Source: an uncultured Mediterranea sp. (lineage in GTDB: Bacteria; Bacteroidota; Bacteroidia; Bacteroidales; Bacteroidaceae). From it: a stretch of 8,552 bases of DNA. Under the pieces are notes generated by a model, which had not been told where the DNA came from, ran no database searches, and worked only from the letters and a program-made list of their open reading frames with translations. Shown piece after piece: positions 1 to 6,531 of this stretch (the stretch's first letter is position 1; every line of letters starts with the position of its first letter). A program made the translations under genes and the position numbers. The stretch is from NCBI GenBank assembly GCA_946007445.1, contig CAMGAL010000080.1, forward strand, positions 1-8,552, written 5' to 3'.

Positions 1-1036
1 CGATGGAGGCATCGAGCAACTCCAGCCAGCGGGCATCGCGGGCTTGTACTTCATCGTCGAGGGCCACTTGTGTATAGGTGTGGCGGGAGGTAAAGTCAAA
101 GAATGTCTTGCGGTCGCTCAAGGCCCAATGGCTGAAGCAGAGGGTGGTGGTGGGCAGCAGGTGGCCGGGGAAGCCTTCGATGGGTTGCTGTGCGCTCAGC
201 ACCTTGGCGAACGAGCGGATGGAGTCGGCTGTGGCCACCCGGCTGACACCGGCTCCGTAGAGTGTGCGTTCGGAGAGCTTCAGCTCAAACTCGGCCCAGG
301 TGCCCAGTTGTAGCTCGGTGCGCAACGTATCGTCGGCACTGCCCATAGGCACCCGCTTTATCCGCAGGTAGAGGGCGGCTCCCACGTGGGTCTGCCGGTT
401 TCGGCGCAGTGAGAGGAAGTAGTTGTCGGTCTGGAGTGAGGTGTGGTCTTTGTAGGCATCGACCACCTCTTCGAGCAGCCGCTTCTGAAAGCTCAGTGCC
501 AGGAAACGGTCGGTGAGGTAGAGGTTGAGGAAGCGCCCGTCGGCCAGGGGATAGACGCGCAGCTTCTCGCCTCGATAGCGGGCTACCTTGGGCGGATAGC
601 TGCCTGAGGTATAGGTCTCTACCATGTGCCGCACCAGCGAGCGGTCGTCGCGCCCCAGACTGAAATAGAGCACTTGATTGGCGGGATTGTCGGGCTCGTG
701 GAAGCTGATGAGCATCTGGTTCATCTGCTTGCTCAGACCGTGGGGAGTATGCTCCATCAGGGTGCGGTAGTGCTGCTTGATCAGCGTGAAGAGGTCGGAC
801 ACGTGCAGGAAGTGGTGTTCTTGGCTGCTCTGTAGCCGGTCGACATCATCGAGCCACTCGGCCAGGCGGTGGGTCTCGAACACGGCCGTAGCCGTGGGGG
901 GCACCAGGGTATAGAGGTCGAAGTCGTGGCGGCTCTCGGTGGCCCTGAGCTTATAGTAAGAGTAGAATCCCAGCATCAGGCAGAGTGACACCAGGCTGCA
1001 GACCACGGCGATACGGATGAGGATGCGGAGCTTCAT
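1..1036 (-). CDS. Membrane-anchored protein of unknown function, possibly DUF3352-like (C-terminal part beyond the window)
   Basis: An open frame of 345 codons runs from ATG at 1036 to the left edge without a stop, so the protein is cut. It begins MKLRILIRIAVVC; residues about 5-25 form one hydrophobic segment preceded by Lys and Arg, which fits a signal anchor with the rest in the periplasm. The remainder is soluble, without cysteine pairs or catalytic motifs that I recognise. An early stretch reading LVPPTATAVFETHRL resembles the start of DUF3352-type Bacteroidales proteins; that assignment is from memory and weak. An in-frame ATG at 1042 (adding Met-Phe) is an alternative start, and a TGA directly precedes it. 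The gene follows the MBL gene on the same strand after a 73-base gap, but that gap holds its own promoter, so it can be transcribed separately. Reality of the gene is near certain; function is not known. Confidence 0.85.
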   Translation of the reverse strand, partial: MKLRILIRIAVVCSLVSLCLMLGFYSYYKLRATESRHDFDLYTLVPPTATAVFETHRLAEWLDDVDRLQSSQEHHFLHVSDLFTLIKQHYRTLMEHTPHGLSKQMNQMLISFHEPDNPANQVLYFSLGRDDRSLVRHMVETYTSGSYPPKVARYRGEKLRVYPLADGRFLNLYLTDRFLALSFQKRLLEEVVDAYKDHTSLQTDNYFLSLRRNRQTHVGAALYLRIKRVPMGSADDTLRTELQLGTWAEFELKLSERTLYGAGVSRVATADSIRSFAKVLSAQQPIEGFPGHLLPTTTLCFSHWALSDRKTFFDFTSRHTYTQVALDDEVQARDARWLELLDASI

Positions 1037-1060
1037 AAACATTCATTTGATTTGTTTGGG

Positions 1061-1092
1061 CAAAAATAAGCATTCTTTTTGGTAATAACAAA
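1061..1092 (-). promoter_or_regulatory. Bacteroidetes-type promoter for the gene starting at 1036
   Basis: On the minus strand TTTG (1092-1089) is followed after exactly 20 bases by TATTTTTG (1068-1061), matching the Bacteroides consensus TTTG-N19-21-TAnnTTTG at every fixed position. Transcription would start near 1055, leaving a leader of about 20 bases before the ATG at 1036. The -33 element lies about 18 bases beyond the stop codon of the upstream MBL gene. This is the best promoter match in the window. Confidence 0.7.
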
Positions 1093-1109
1093 TAAATGTT
1101 TCGAAATGT

Positions 1110-1876
1110 TTAGAAATCTATTTCCAACCCGTCGTAGGCATAGTGTACGTGGGGTGGCAACTGCTGTTCCACCTCGGCATGGAGGCCGATGTGGTGGCTG
1201 GCGTGGACGAAGTAGGTCTCGCGGGCTCCGATGCGCTCTACGGCGGCGAGTGCCTCGCTGAGCGACTGATGGGTGGGGTGGGGTTCCTGGCGCAGCGCGT
1301 TGATGACCAGCAGGTCGATGCCTTGCAGGGCCTCGTAGGAGGCGGGGGGCATGGTGAGCATATCGGTGATGTAGCCCAGGCGTCGGCCGATGCGATAGCC
1401 CAGGATGGGGAGTCGGCCGTGCATCACAGTGAGAGGGAGCACCTCTACGCCGTTGATGGAGAAGGGCATGCCGGCCTCTGCTTCCTGCAGGTAGATGCGG
1501 GGCACGCCGGGGTAGGTGTGCTGCACGAAGCAGTAGGGCATCCGCTCGCGCAGGTGGCCTGCTGTGTAGGCGTCGGCGTAGATGGGGATTTCGCCCAGTC
1601 GGCAGAAGGGGCGCAGGTCGTCCAGCCCTCCCACATGGTCGTAGTGCTCGTGGCTGAGCAGGACGGCATCCAGCCGCTCCAGCCGGCCGTAGGTGAGCAT
1701 CTGCTGGCGGAAGTCGGGTCCGCAATCCATCAGCAGGGTGGCTCCGTTGATGTGGATGAGGTGCGGAGGCGGTTGTCGCGAGGGTCGGGGCTGGTGCATA
1801 CGGGGCAGGTGCAGCCCATTTCGGGTACTCCGGTGGAGGTACCTGTTCCTAAAAATCGTAAGTGGCTCATTGACAT
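1110..1876 (-). pseudogene. PhnP-like metallo-beta-lactamase-fold hydrolase, disrupted by a frameshift
   Basis: Two frames together give one MBL-fold hydrolase of about 254 residues, the usual size for the family. The N-terminal part (from ATG at 1876, or 1870) reads [20 protein letters not shown] and continues through [18 protein letters not shown] to about 1760, then hits TGA at 1732-1730. The rest lies in another frame from about 1757 to TAA at 1112-1110. It has the DCGPDFRQQML segment, the zinc-binding SHEHYDH motif, GYITDM, and the C-terminal HIGLHAEV and YAYDGL motifs. Relatives have roughly two more residues between RLRTS and the IHINGA strand, so a deletion of about 7 bases (4 or 1 possible) explains the break. 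All zinc-ligand regions downstream are intact, so the lesion looks recent or is a sequence error. Re-initiation at the internal ATG of MDCGPDFR would lose the first strands of the fold. The gene starts 12 bases after the lipoprotein stop, so the two are co-transcribed. Substrate is unknown; relatives include PhnP phosphodiesterase. Confidence 0.8.
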
Positions 1877-1888
1877 TCTGATAAGAAA

Positions 1889-2734
1889 CTACATACTGGT
1901 GTCTTCGTATTTGTACAGTTCCCACTCTCCGGCTCGCTTGCGGAAGTAGAAGAGGTTGCTGTAGCCGTTGCCGATACCGTTGACCTTCAGAATCTTGGTG
2001 TCGGAGCGGTCGGTATTCTCCTGTCCGTAGTTGATGTTGGAGAGGCGGTTCTCGGGCAGCATGGGGCTGAAGGCGTACCACTGGTTGAGGTCGAGCGTGG
2101 TCTCCAGGATGGAGAACTCGTCGTCGGGGTCGATGGTGATGAACTGCAGGGGGGTGTGGATGTGGCGTGCCTGATAGAGGCTGTCGGTGACAAAGTGGGT
2201 GTAGAATTCCACGAAGTCCTCGTCGGCCTCCTCCTCCATGTGGCGCAGGTTGATGGCTTCGAGCATCCAGGCTCCCTTGATGCGCTCGAAGTAGTACTTC
2301 TTGACCATGCGTGTGCGCAGGAAGAACCACTCCACCTGTACGGAGGTGAGGGCGGTGTCGCCCACCATGTCCAGCTCCTCCTCGTGGTCGAAGAGCAGGG
2401 TGTAGTAGTTGTCGCGCGTGAAGAGGTAGTCGTGCTTCCAGTACTTCTCCTCTATCTTGTAGGGGGTCTCCATGTTGTAATAGGGGAGGGGGAAGACGGT
2501 ACGGCGGCGCTGCAACTCGTCGTCGGAAGCGTAGTTGAAGATGAAGTCGTCGAAGAGCTCGTCGGCCTCCGTGGGCTTCGGCTCACTCTGCACGGGGGCA
2601 GGCAGGGTATCGACCTTCAGAGTGGCCGAATCCACCTGCTCCGTCAGTGCGGCAAAGGGGTCGCTCTTTGGCGCCCCCCCGCCGCAGGCTGCCAGAAGCA
2701 GCCCGATGCAGAGTACCCGGAATAGATGTTTCAT
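1889..2734 (-). CDS. Putative lipoprotein, DUF4348-like, unknown function
   Basis: This is a 281-residue protein with a type II signal peptide: MKHLFRVLCIGLLLAAC, lipobox Leu14-Ala-Ala-Cys17, then Gly-Gly-Gly. The mature part opens with a Pro/Glu-rich linker (about residues 20-58) and continues as one domain rich in Tyr, Trp, Asp and Glu. From memory it resembles the DUF4348 family of Bacteroidales lipoproteins; I cannot confirm this here. The residues after Cys17 (GGGAPKSD) do not form the acidic surface-export signal, so periplasmic-side anchoring is more likely. It lies 55 bases after the threonine dehydrogenase gene and 12 bases before the MBL gene on the same strand, suggesting one transcript, though no functional link is evident. 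An overlapping frame spanning 1110-2330 that joins part of this gene to the MBL gene is a shadow. Confidence 0.87.
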   Translation of the reverse strand: MKHLFRVLCIGLLLAACGGGAPKSDPFAALTEQVDSATLKVDTLPAPVQSEPKPTEADELFDDFIFNYASDDELQRRRTVFPLPYYNMETPYKIEEKYWKHDYLFTRDNYYTLLFDHEEELDMVGDTALTSVQVEWFFLRTRMVKKYYFERIKGAWMLEAINLRHMEEEADEDFVEFYTHFVTDSLYQARHIHTPLQFITIDPDDEFSILETTLDLNQWYAFSPMLPENRLSNINYGQENTDRSDTKILKVNGIGNGYSNLFYFRKRAGEWELYKYEDTSM

Positions 2735-2789
2735 GCTTGTGGCTTAATAGATATTTTTTCTTCAGGCAATCTCCTGGGAGACTTTGCCG

Positions 2790-3746
2790 TTACTTCTGCA
2801 ATTTCAACCGCAGCTTCTCCAGCATGTCCACGGTCATGGAGTCGAGGTCGAACTGGGGCTTCCAGTCCCACTCCTGGCGGGCGCAGCTGTCGTCGAGGCT
2901 GTCGGGCCAGCTGTCGGCGATGGCCTGCTTCAGAGGGTCTATCTTGTACTCCATCTCGAAGTCGGGCACATAGCGCTTGATGGCTTGGAACACGGCTTCG
3001 GGGTCTACGCTCATGGCGGTGATGTTGAAGGCGTTGCGGTGCTTCAGGCGGGCGGGGGCGGCCTCCATGAGCGAGATGGCGGCATTGATGGCATCAGGCA
3101 TGTACATCATGTCGAGGTAGGTGCCGGCCTGCACGGGGCAGCCGAACTTCTCGCCTCGGACAGCGGAGTAATAGATGTCAACGGCATAGTCGGTCGTGCC
3201 GCCGCCGGGAGGGGTCACATTGGAGATGATGCCGGGGAACCGTACCGAGCGGGTGTCCACTCCATACTTTGTATAATAGTAGTCGCTCAGCAGTTCGGTG
3301 GTCACCTTGGTGACGCCGTACATGGTGCGCGGCCGCTGGATGGTGTCTTGCGGGGTGTGGTCGTGGGGCGTGGCTTCGCCAAAGGAGCCGATGGAGCTGG
3401 GCGTAAAGACGGCGCAGTTGTACTCGCGCGCCACCTCCAGCACGTTCCACAGGCCGTCGATGCCTATCTTCCAGGCCATGGCGGGACGGCTCTCGGCCAC
3501 CACGCTGAGCAGGGCGGCCAGGTTGTAGATGGTATCAATCTTGAACTGGCGGCACACCACTTCAATGGACTGGCGGTCAGTCACATCGGCTATGGCCGAA
3601 GGACCTGAAGCCTTGAGCAGTCCCTGAGGCATGGCGGCAGGGATGTAGCCGGCTACTACGTGGTCGTCTCCATAACGTTTGCGCAACTCGATGGTCAGCT
3701 CAGAGCCTATCTGTCCGGTCGCTCCAATTACCAAAATGTTCTTCAT
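2790..3746 (-). CDS. tdh: L-threonine 3-dehydrogenase, short-chain dehydrogenase (epimerase-like) type
   Basis: The 318-residue product oxidises L-threonine with NAD+ to 2-amino-3-ketobutyrate in the cytoplasm. It is an extended SDR protein: the Rossmann motif GATGQIG is at residues 8-14, NLAA at 75-78, Ser117/Ser118 in TPSSIGSFG, and the catalytic pair Tyr143/Lys147 in YGVTK. The stretch GGGTTDYAVDIYY at about 181-193 is characteristic of SDR-type threonine dehydrogenases and separates them from UDP-glucose 4-epimerases, the usual mis-annotation. It is unrelated to the zinc-dependent Tdh of E. coli, so the symbol denotes function. Length is normal and no key residue is missing. The decisive context is the divergent kbl gene 145 bases away, which encodes the next enzyme of the pathway. 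ATG at 3746 is the right start because MKNILVIGATG places the Rossmann strand at the N-terminus. Confidence 0.93.
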   Translation of the reverse strand: MKNILVIGATGQIGSELTIELRKRYGDDHVVAGYIPAAMPQGLLKASGPSAIADVTDRQSIEVVCRQFKIDTIYNLAALLSVVAESRPAMAWKIGIDGLWNVLEVAREYNCAVFTPSSIGSFGEATPHDHTPQDTIQRPRTMYGVTKVTTELLSDYYYTKYGVDTRSVRFPGIISNVTPPGGGTTDYAVDIYYSAVRGEKFGCPVQAGTYLDMMYMPDAINAAISLMEAAPARLKHRNAFNITAMSVDPEAVFQAIKRYVPDFEMEYKIDPLKQAIADSWPDSLDDSCARQEWDWKPQFDLDSMTVDMLEKLRLKLQK

Positions 3747-3782
3747 AAGGCAGGATTTTTGTTTTTAGCTATTAAGAGGATG

Positions 3783-3790
3783 CAAATATA
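3783..3790 (-). promoter_or_regulatory. -7 element of the tdh promoter
   Basis: On the minus strand TATATTTG (3790-3783) matches the Bacteroides -7 consensus TAnnTTTG. It sits in the context TGCTTA..TTTGC, which is also found at the promoter at 1061-1068. A TTTG at -33 is not visible at the expected distance. Transcription would start near 3776, giving a leader of about 30 bases before the ATG at 3746. Confidence 0.5.
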
Positions 3791-3823
3791 AGCACTTTTT
3801 TTTCATCTTTCTATCATTTTGCT

Positions 3824-3855
3824 ATTGATTATTTGCGGAAAAATGGTGTTCTTTG
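3824..3855 (+). promoter_or_regulatory. Possible kbl promoter (weak match)
   Basis: ATTG (3824-3827), 20 bases, then GTTCTTTG (3848-3855) followed by C gives a partial match to TTTG-N19-21-TAnnTTTG. The spacing and the TTTGC end are right, but the TA of the -7 box is absent. The start site would be near 3862, about 30 bases before the kbl ATG. Confidence 0.33.
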
Positions 3856-3891
3856 CAAAAAACTTGTTTCACCTCTTAAAAAGCTACTGCC

Positions 3892-5079
3892 ATGTATGGT
3901 AAAATGAAAGAACACCTGACACGCACGCTGGCCGAAATACGCGAGGCTGGCCTCTACAAAGAAGAACGACTGATTGAGACTCCGCAGCAAGCTGCCATCG
4001 GCGTCAAGGGACAGGAAGTGCTGAACTTCTGTGCCAACAATTACCTGGGCCTCTCCAACCATCCGCGCCTCATCGCCGCCGCCCAGCAGATGATGGACCG
4101 CCGCGGCTACGGCATGTCGTCCGTGCGCTTCATCTGCGGCACGCAGGACATCCACAAGGAGCTGGAGGCTGCCATCTCCGACTATTTCCAGACGGAAGAC
4201 ACCATTCTCTATGCGGCCTGCTTCGATGCCAACGGCGGCGTATTCGAACCCCTCTTCACCGAGGAGGATGCCATCATCAGCGACGCACTCAATCATGCCT
4301 CCATCATCGACGGTGTGCGCCTCTGCAAGGCAAAACGCTATCGCTACGCCAACGCCAACATGGAAGAACTTGAAAAGTGCCTGCAAGAAGCACAAGCACA
4401 GCGCTTCCGCATCATCGCCACCGATGGCGTGTTCTCGATGGACGGCAACGTGGCCCCCATCGACCGCATCTGCGACCTGGCTGAGAAGTACGATGCCCTG
4501 GTCATGGTGGACGAGAGCCACTCGGCCGGCGTGGTAGGACCCACGGGCCACGGCGTGAGCGAGCTGTATCACACCTATGGTCGGGTGGACATCTATACCG
4601 GCACCTTGGGCAAAGCCTTCGGCGGAGCCATGGGCGGATTCACCACCGGCCGCAAGGAGATTATCGACCTGCTGCGCCAGCGCAGCCGTCCCTACCTCTT
4701 CTCCAACTCGGTGGCTCCGGCCGTTATCGGCGCCAGCCTCAAACAGTTCCGTATGCTGAAGGAGAGCAACGCCCTGCATGACAAGCTCGTGGAGAACGTA
4801 GAGTACTTCCGCACGCGCATGACGGAGGCCGGCTTCGACATCAAGCCCACGCAGAGCGCCATCTGTGCCGTGATGCTCTATGACGCCAAGCTCTCGCAGG
4901 TCTATGCCGCCCGTATGCAGGAAGAGGGCATCTACGTCACCGGCTTCTACTATCCCGTCGTGCCCAAGGGACAGGCTCGCATCCGTGTGCAGCTGTCGGC
5001 CGGCCACGAGCGCGAACATCTCGACCGCTGTATCGCAGCCTTTATTAAGGTGGGTCGCGAGCTTGGAGTGATTAAGTGA
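3892..5079 (+). CDS. kbl: Glycine C-acetyltransferase (2-amino-3-ketobutyrate CoA ligase)
   Basis: The 395-residue PLP enzyme of the alpha-oxoamine synthase group cleaves 2-amino-3-ketobutyrate with CoA to glycine and acetyl-CoA, completing threonine breakdown started by the divergent tdh product. It can be followed end to end against my memory of E. coli Kbl: VLNFCANNYLGLSNHP (43-58), SSVRFICGTQDIHKELE (76-92), ISDALNHASIIDGVRLCKAKRYRYAN (129-154), ATDGVFSMDG (176-185), the PLP-contacting VDESH (206-210), TGTLGKAFGG with Schiff-base Lys241 (236-245), RQRSRPYLFSN (262-272) and EGIYVTGFYYPVVPKGQARIR (345-365). Length matches the family. ATG at 3892 is preferred over the internal ATG at 3904 because homologues begin with a comparable short segment. 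No strong Shine-Dalgarno site is seen. It converges with aroC, with a repeat structure between the 3' ends. Confidence 0.97.
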   Translation: MYGKMKEHLTRTLAEIREAGLYKEERLIETPQQAAIGVKGQEVLNFCANNYLGLSNHPRLIAAAQQMMDRRGYGMSSVRFICGTQDIHKELEAAISDYFQTEDTILYAACFDANGGVFEPLFTEEDAIISDALNHASIIDGVRLCKAKRYRYANANMEELEKCLQEAQAQRFRIIATDGVFSMDGNVAPIDRICDLAEKYDALVMVDESHSAGVVGPTGHGVSELYHTYGRVDIYTGTLGKAFGGAMGGFTTGRKEIIDLLRQRSRPYLFSNSVAPAVIGASLKQFRMLKESNALHDKLVENVEYFRTRMTEAGFDIKPTQSAICAVMLYDAKLSQVYAARMQEEGIYVTGFYYPVVPKGQARIRVQLSAGHEREHLDRCIAAFIKVGRELGVIK

Positions 5080-5145
5080 TTTTTTTATTAGGAGTTAAAG
5101 AAGTTATCGGCTTTATTAGGAGTTAAAGGAGTTAGAGGAGTTATC

Positions 5146-5159
5146 GGCCCTGACGGGCC
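5146..5159. terminator. GC-rich stem-loop, possible terminator element
   Basis: GGCCC (5146-5150) and GGGCC (5155-5159) pair around a TGAC loop. It lies inside the large inverted repeat after kbl. No run of T follows on either strand, so it would not be a classical intrinsic terminator by itself. Confidence 0.4.
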
Positions 5160-5195
5160 TCAGGAGTTAAAGCCAATACTCTGTCTATTGACTTA

Positions 5196-5211
5196 GCCCG
5201 CTTTGGCGGGC
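5196..5211. terminator. GC-rich stem-loop, possible terminator element
   Basis: GCCCGC (5196-5201) and GCGGGC (5206-5211) form a perfect 6-base stem with a TTTG loop, on the aroC side of the large inverted repeat. Flanking sequence is pyrimidine-rich on the plus strand but lacks a continuous T tract. Confidence 0.42.
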
Positions 5212-5284
5212 GATAACTCCTTTAACTCCTTTAACTCCTTTATCTCCTTTATCTCCCTTTATCTCCTTTTATCTCCTAAACGAA

Positions 5285-6361
5285 TCAAAGTTGCGTCGTG
5301 CGGTCAATCAGGTAATAATCCAACAGAACCATGGCCGCCATGGCCTCTACGATAGGCACCGCACGGGGCAAGACGCAGGGGTCGTGGCGGCCTCGTGCCT
5401 TCAGGGTGGTGTCGATGCCGTCCACGTTGACGGTGTGCTGCTCCATCAGCACGGTGGCTACGGGCTTGAACGCCACGCGGAAGTAGATGTCCTGTCCGTT
5501 GCTGATGCCTCCCTGTATGCCTCCCGAGTGGTTGGTGCGGGTCTCTATGCGCCCGTGGTTGTTGTAGAACACGTCGTTCTGCTCCGAGCCTCTCATCTTC
5601 AGCCCCTTGAATCCGTCGCCGTACTCAAAGGCCTTGGCGGCATTGATGCTCAGCATGGCCCCACCCAGGGCAGCGTGTAGCTTGCCGAAGACGGGTTGTC
5701 CCAGCCCGATGGGGCAGCCCTTCACGACGCAGGTGATGACACCTCCGATGGTGTCGCCGGCCGCCTTCACCTCACCGATGAGAGCCGCCATCTCGGCCGC
5801 CTTCTGCGCGTCGGGACAGCGCACGGGGTTGCTCTCTACCTGCGTCAGGTCGTAGGCATCGTAGTTCTCCTCCAGGCGGATGGGGCCCACCTGCGAGGTA
5901 TAGGCCGTGATGTGTATACCCAGTTGGCGCAAGGCCAGTTTGGCCAGCGCGCCGCCCACCACGCGCGAGATGGTCTCACGGGCCGACGAGCGTCCGCCAC
6001 CCCGATGGTCGCGGATGCCATACTTCACGGTATAGGTATAGTCGGCGTGCGAGGGGCGGTAGAGTTCGCGCAGGTTGTCGTAGTCGGAGGAGTGCTGGTT
6101 CTCGTTCCACACGAGGCCCCCGATGGTGCAACCGGGCGATTTCGCAACGAAGATGCCCGAAAGAAACTCCACCTTGTCGCCCTCCTTGCGTGGCGTGGTC
6201 AGATTCGACTGACCGGGTCGCCGCCTGTCCAGTTCCGACTGAATGAACTCCATGTCTATCTTGATGCCGGCCGGGAAGCCGTCGATGACCCCTCCGATGC
6301 CGCTGCCGTGTGACTCACCGAAGCTGGTGAGACGGAAAATATTGCCAAATGTGTTGAACAT
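5285..6361 (-). CDS. aroC: Chorismate synthase
   Basis: The 358-residue enzyme performs the last shikimate-pathway step, converting 5-enolpyruvylshikimate-3-phosphate to chorismate with reduced FMN. Family signatures are all present: TSFGESHG with catalytic His18 (12-19), RRRPGQS (46-52), [10 protein letters not shown] with His105 (101-110), the [19 protein letters not shown]/substrate segment (115-130), and the C-terminal [10 protein letters not shown] (280-289) and [19 protein letters not shown] (323-341). Length is typical of bacterial enzymes and no catalytic residue is missing. ATG at 6361 gives [19 protein letters not shown], the canonical N-terminus. The gene stands alone on its strand here, with no other shikimate gene nearby. 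It converges with kbl at its 3' end and diverges from the lipoprotein gene at 6532. Confidence 0.97.
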   Translation of the reverse strand: MFNTFGNIFRLTSFGESHGSGIGGVIDGFPAGIKIDMEFIQSELDRRRPGQSNLTTPRKEGDKVEFLSGIFVAKSPGCTIGGLVWNENQHSSDYDNLRELYRPSHADYTYTVKYGIRDHRGGGRSSARETISRVVGGALAKLALRQLGIHITAYTSQVGPIRLEENYDAYDLTQVESNPVRCPDAQKAAEMAALIGEVKAAGDTIGGVITCVVKGCPIGLGQPVFGKLHAALGGAMLSINAAKAFEYGDGFKGLKMRGSEQNDVFYNNHGRIETRTNHSGGIQGGISNGQDIYFRVAFKPVATVLMEQHTVNVDGIDTTLKARGRHDPCVLPRAVPIVEAMAAMVLLDYYLIDRTTQL

Positions 6362-6401
6362 ATTTCACTTGCTATGGGTTATTTACTCAGAATTGATGGC
6401 A

Positions 6402-6434
6402 CTAAGGTAACAACTAATTTCCGTTTTCGACGAA
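6402..6434 (-). promoter_or_regulatory. Weak candidate promoter for aroC
   Basis: On the minus strand TTCG (6434-6431), 21 bases, then TACCTTAG (6409-6402) resembles TTTG-N-TAnnTTTG with one mismatch in each element. It would give a leader of about 35 bases before the aroC ATG. Nothing better is visible in the 170 bases between aroC and the divergent lipoprotein gene. Confidence 0.28.
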
Positions 6435-6450
6435 TTTCAACTCCGTTTTT

Positions 6451-6484
6451 TTTGATTCAGATGCGAAAAAAGGTTGTATCTTTG
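6451..6484 (+). promoter_or_regulatory. Bacteroidetes-type promoter for the lipoprotein gene at 6532
   Basis: TTTG (6451-6454) is followed after 22 bases by TATCTTTG (6477-6484) and then C, a full match at -7 and one or two bases over the usual spacing. The start site would be near 6491, with an A/T-rich leader of about 40 bases before ATG at 6532. The A-rich run just before the ATG (AAGAAAAAAGAAC) is typical of Bacteroides leaders that lack a strong Shine-Dalgarno site. Confidence 0.65.
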
Positions 6485-6531
6485 CCCCCGACTTACTAAT
6501 ATAATTTTAATCACTATCAAGAAAAAAGAAC

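Larger units (their letters stand above)
3767..3885. repeat. Inverted motif pair CCTCTTAA..AGCTA in the tdh-kbl divergent region
   Basis: On the plus strand CCTCTTAAAAAGCT occupies 3872-3885 and is followed by A. The reverse complement of 3767-3779 reads CCTCTTAATAGCT. The copies agree except for AA versus T in the middle, and they face each other across the divergent promoters. Each would lie in the 5' leader of its own gene, 6 bases upstream of the kbl ATG and 20 bases upstream of the tdh ATG. Possible readings are a shared operator or a shared mRNA-leader element; chance similarity of A/T-rich DNA is not excluded. Confidence 0.4.
5084..5278. repeat. GGAGTTAAA-type repeats forming a large inverted repeat between convergent kbl and aroC
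   Basis: The plus strand carries GGAGTTAAA or near copies at about 5090, 5119-5146 and 5163. A longer unit (TTATTAGGAGTTAAAG...AGTTATCGGC) occurs twice in tandem in 5084-5148. From 5212 to 5276 the plus strand has seven units of about 9 bases of the complementary type: one GATAACTCC, two TTTAACTCC, then four units ending TTATCTCC. Arms 5118-5146 and 5211-5239 are inverted copies, 28 of 29 bases complementary. Between them are two GC-rich hairpins: GGCCC-TGAC-GGGCC (5146-5159) and GCCCGC-TTTG-GCGGGC (5196-5211). It fills nearly the whole intergenic region. A bidirectional terminator or mRNA 3'-end stabiliser would suit the position. It could also be a copy of a dispersed intergenic repeat family; a genome search would tell. 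Confidence 0.8.

Noticed and set aside
1110..2330. A 406-codon minus-strand frame that spans the lipoprotein and MBL genes as if fused
   Set aside because: Its N-terminal third is an off-frame reading of the lipoprotein gene, with low-complexity His/Pro/Arg-rich residues. Only the part after about 1757 is real, belonging to the MBL gene.
2771..2783. Possible hairpin TCTCC-TG-GGAGA between tdh and the lipoprotein gene
   Set aside because: The loop of two bases is too tight and there is no T tract, so it does not support a terminator there.
2790..3746. UDP-glucose 4-epimerase annotation for the SDR gene
   Set aside because: The GTTDYAVDI segment and the divergent kbl gene point to threonine dehydrogenase rather than a nucleotide-sugar epimerase.
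3829..5019. A 396-codon minus-strand frame opposite kbl
   Set aside because: It is antisense to an unmistakable kbl gene and its length follows from codon bias on the other strand; the product resembles nothing.
5084..5278. CRISPR array reading of the kbl-aroC repeats
   Set aside because: Units are about 9 bases, directly adjacent with no unique spacers, and no cas genes are present.
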